Source: Hyphomicrobiales bacterium (GTDB taxonomy: Bacteria > Pseudomonadota > Alphaproteobacteria > Rhizobiales > Rhizobiaceae). Taken from it: 64,000 bases of DNA. Shown here piece by piece: positions 63,881 through 64,000 of the stretch. The first letter of the stretch is position 1, and the number at the start of each line of letters is the position of its first letter. Position numbers and translations under genes: made by a program. A model generated the notes under the pieces. That model worked only from the letters and a program-made list of their open reading frames with translations. It did not search any database and was not told where the DNA came from. The stretch spans positions 62,001 through 126,000 of the forward strand of contig UCHV01000004.1 in NCBI GenBank assembly GCA_900472395.1. The letters are read 5' to 3'.

Positions 63881-64000
63881 ATGCCCCGACTTTCTTCTTT
63901 CTCTATATTCTCCCCTTCGTCATCGCCGGTACGGCGTGGGCGGGCATTCTGCTGAGCGAATGGCTGGAACGCCGCAAGGTGCGGATCCGCGCCGACAAGT
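63877..64000 (+). CDS. Membrane protein, start of a gene cut by the window end
   Basis: An ATG at 63877 overlaps the preceding stop (ATGA) and opens a frame that runs to the end of the window. The 41 visible residues begin MNAPTFFFLYILPFVIAG and go on to a hydrophobic helix followed by LSEWLERRKVRI, a single-anchor pattern with a basic cytoplasmic end. The family is not recognised, and the C-terminus is outside the window. Its overlap with the previous small gene marks the pair as a unit. Confidence 0.65.
   Translation, partial: MNAPTFFFLYILPFVIAGTAWAGILLSEWLERRKVRIRADK

Noticed and set aside
1-64000. tRNA genes, CRISPR arrays, insertion sequences, prophage
   Set aside because: Intergenic gaps were read for T-loop-like GGTTCGA blocks, evenly spaced repeats, transposase motifs and integrases. 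None was convincing.

Overview
The window looks like a piece of the main chromosome of a Rhizobiaceae bacterium (Agrobacterium/Rhizobium group). The evidence is GC-rich codon use, a metH/metF methionine cycle with an ArsR-methyltransferase regulator beside metF, a btaAB betaine-lipid pair, a VirC1-like ParA protein preceded by a CtrA-type box, class A RNase P RNA, and the compact alphaproteobacterial order mraZ-rsmH-ftsL-ftsI-murE-murF-mraY-murD-ftsW-murG-murC-murB. No tRNA, rRNA, CRISPR array, insertion sequence or prophage was found. Coordinates of coding regions were re-trimmed to starts supported by ribosome binding sites, stop/start overlaps or family length.

Layout. 1-4.8 kb: 3' part of metH, then a DhaL-like gene that abuts a remnant of an aminoglycoside-phosphotransferase-like gene. 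4.8-9.8 kb (minus strand): rpiR regulator followed by a complete ABC importer (binding protein, two permeases, ATPase), with a terminator-like hairpin after the binding-protein gene. 9.9-17.3 kb (plus strand, divergent): N-formylglutamate amidohydrolase-like, ethanolamine-type permease, glutamine-synthetase-like ligase, an HTH/PIN toxin-antitoxin pair, aldehyde dehydrogenase and iron alcohol dehydrogenase. Taken together these two divergent units look like an import and gamma-glutamyl-dependent catabolic system for an amino alcohol such as ethanolamine. 17.4-25.4 kb: VirC1-like ParA, a minus-strand set (MOSC, amidotransferase, thioredoxin-fold protein, secreted protein, MarR), an L,D-transpeptidase, an epimerase-like protein, a small phosphatase and RidA. 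25.4-31.3 kb: a TPP enzyme coupled to a CoA-transferase, a lipase-like hydrolase and a GT-C membrane protein. 31.4-35.2 kb: ettA, arsR-methyltransferase, metF. 35.2-48.8 kb: a 25-residue membrane peptide, an EamA transporter, several cell-wall hydrolases (MltB-like, GH25, serine hydrolase, SLT lipoprotein, amidase), btaAB, a LysE protein, PPi-dependent phosphofructokinase, a TerB/DnaJ protein and an FAD oxidoreductase. 48.8-64.0 kb: rnpB and the dcw cluster, which continues past the window end.

How it works together. Much of the right half makes, cuts or crosslinks peptidoglycan and supports division. mraZ is preceded by four CCCA/TGGG units at an exact 10-bp period, the expected form of a MraZ autoregulatory operator. 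metH and metF supply the methyl group that ends in S-adenosylmethionine, which btaA and btaB consume; the regulator beside metF carries a methyltransferase fold that could read this pool. The least explained parts are the divergent ABC/gamma-glutamyl cluster with its embedded toxin-antitoxin pair, the MarR protein with a Cys cluster and its secreted neighbour, the TPP/CoA-transferase pair, and the tiny membrane peptide near 35.3 kb.
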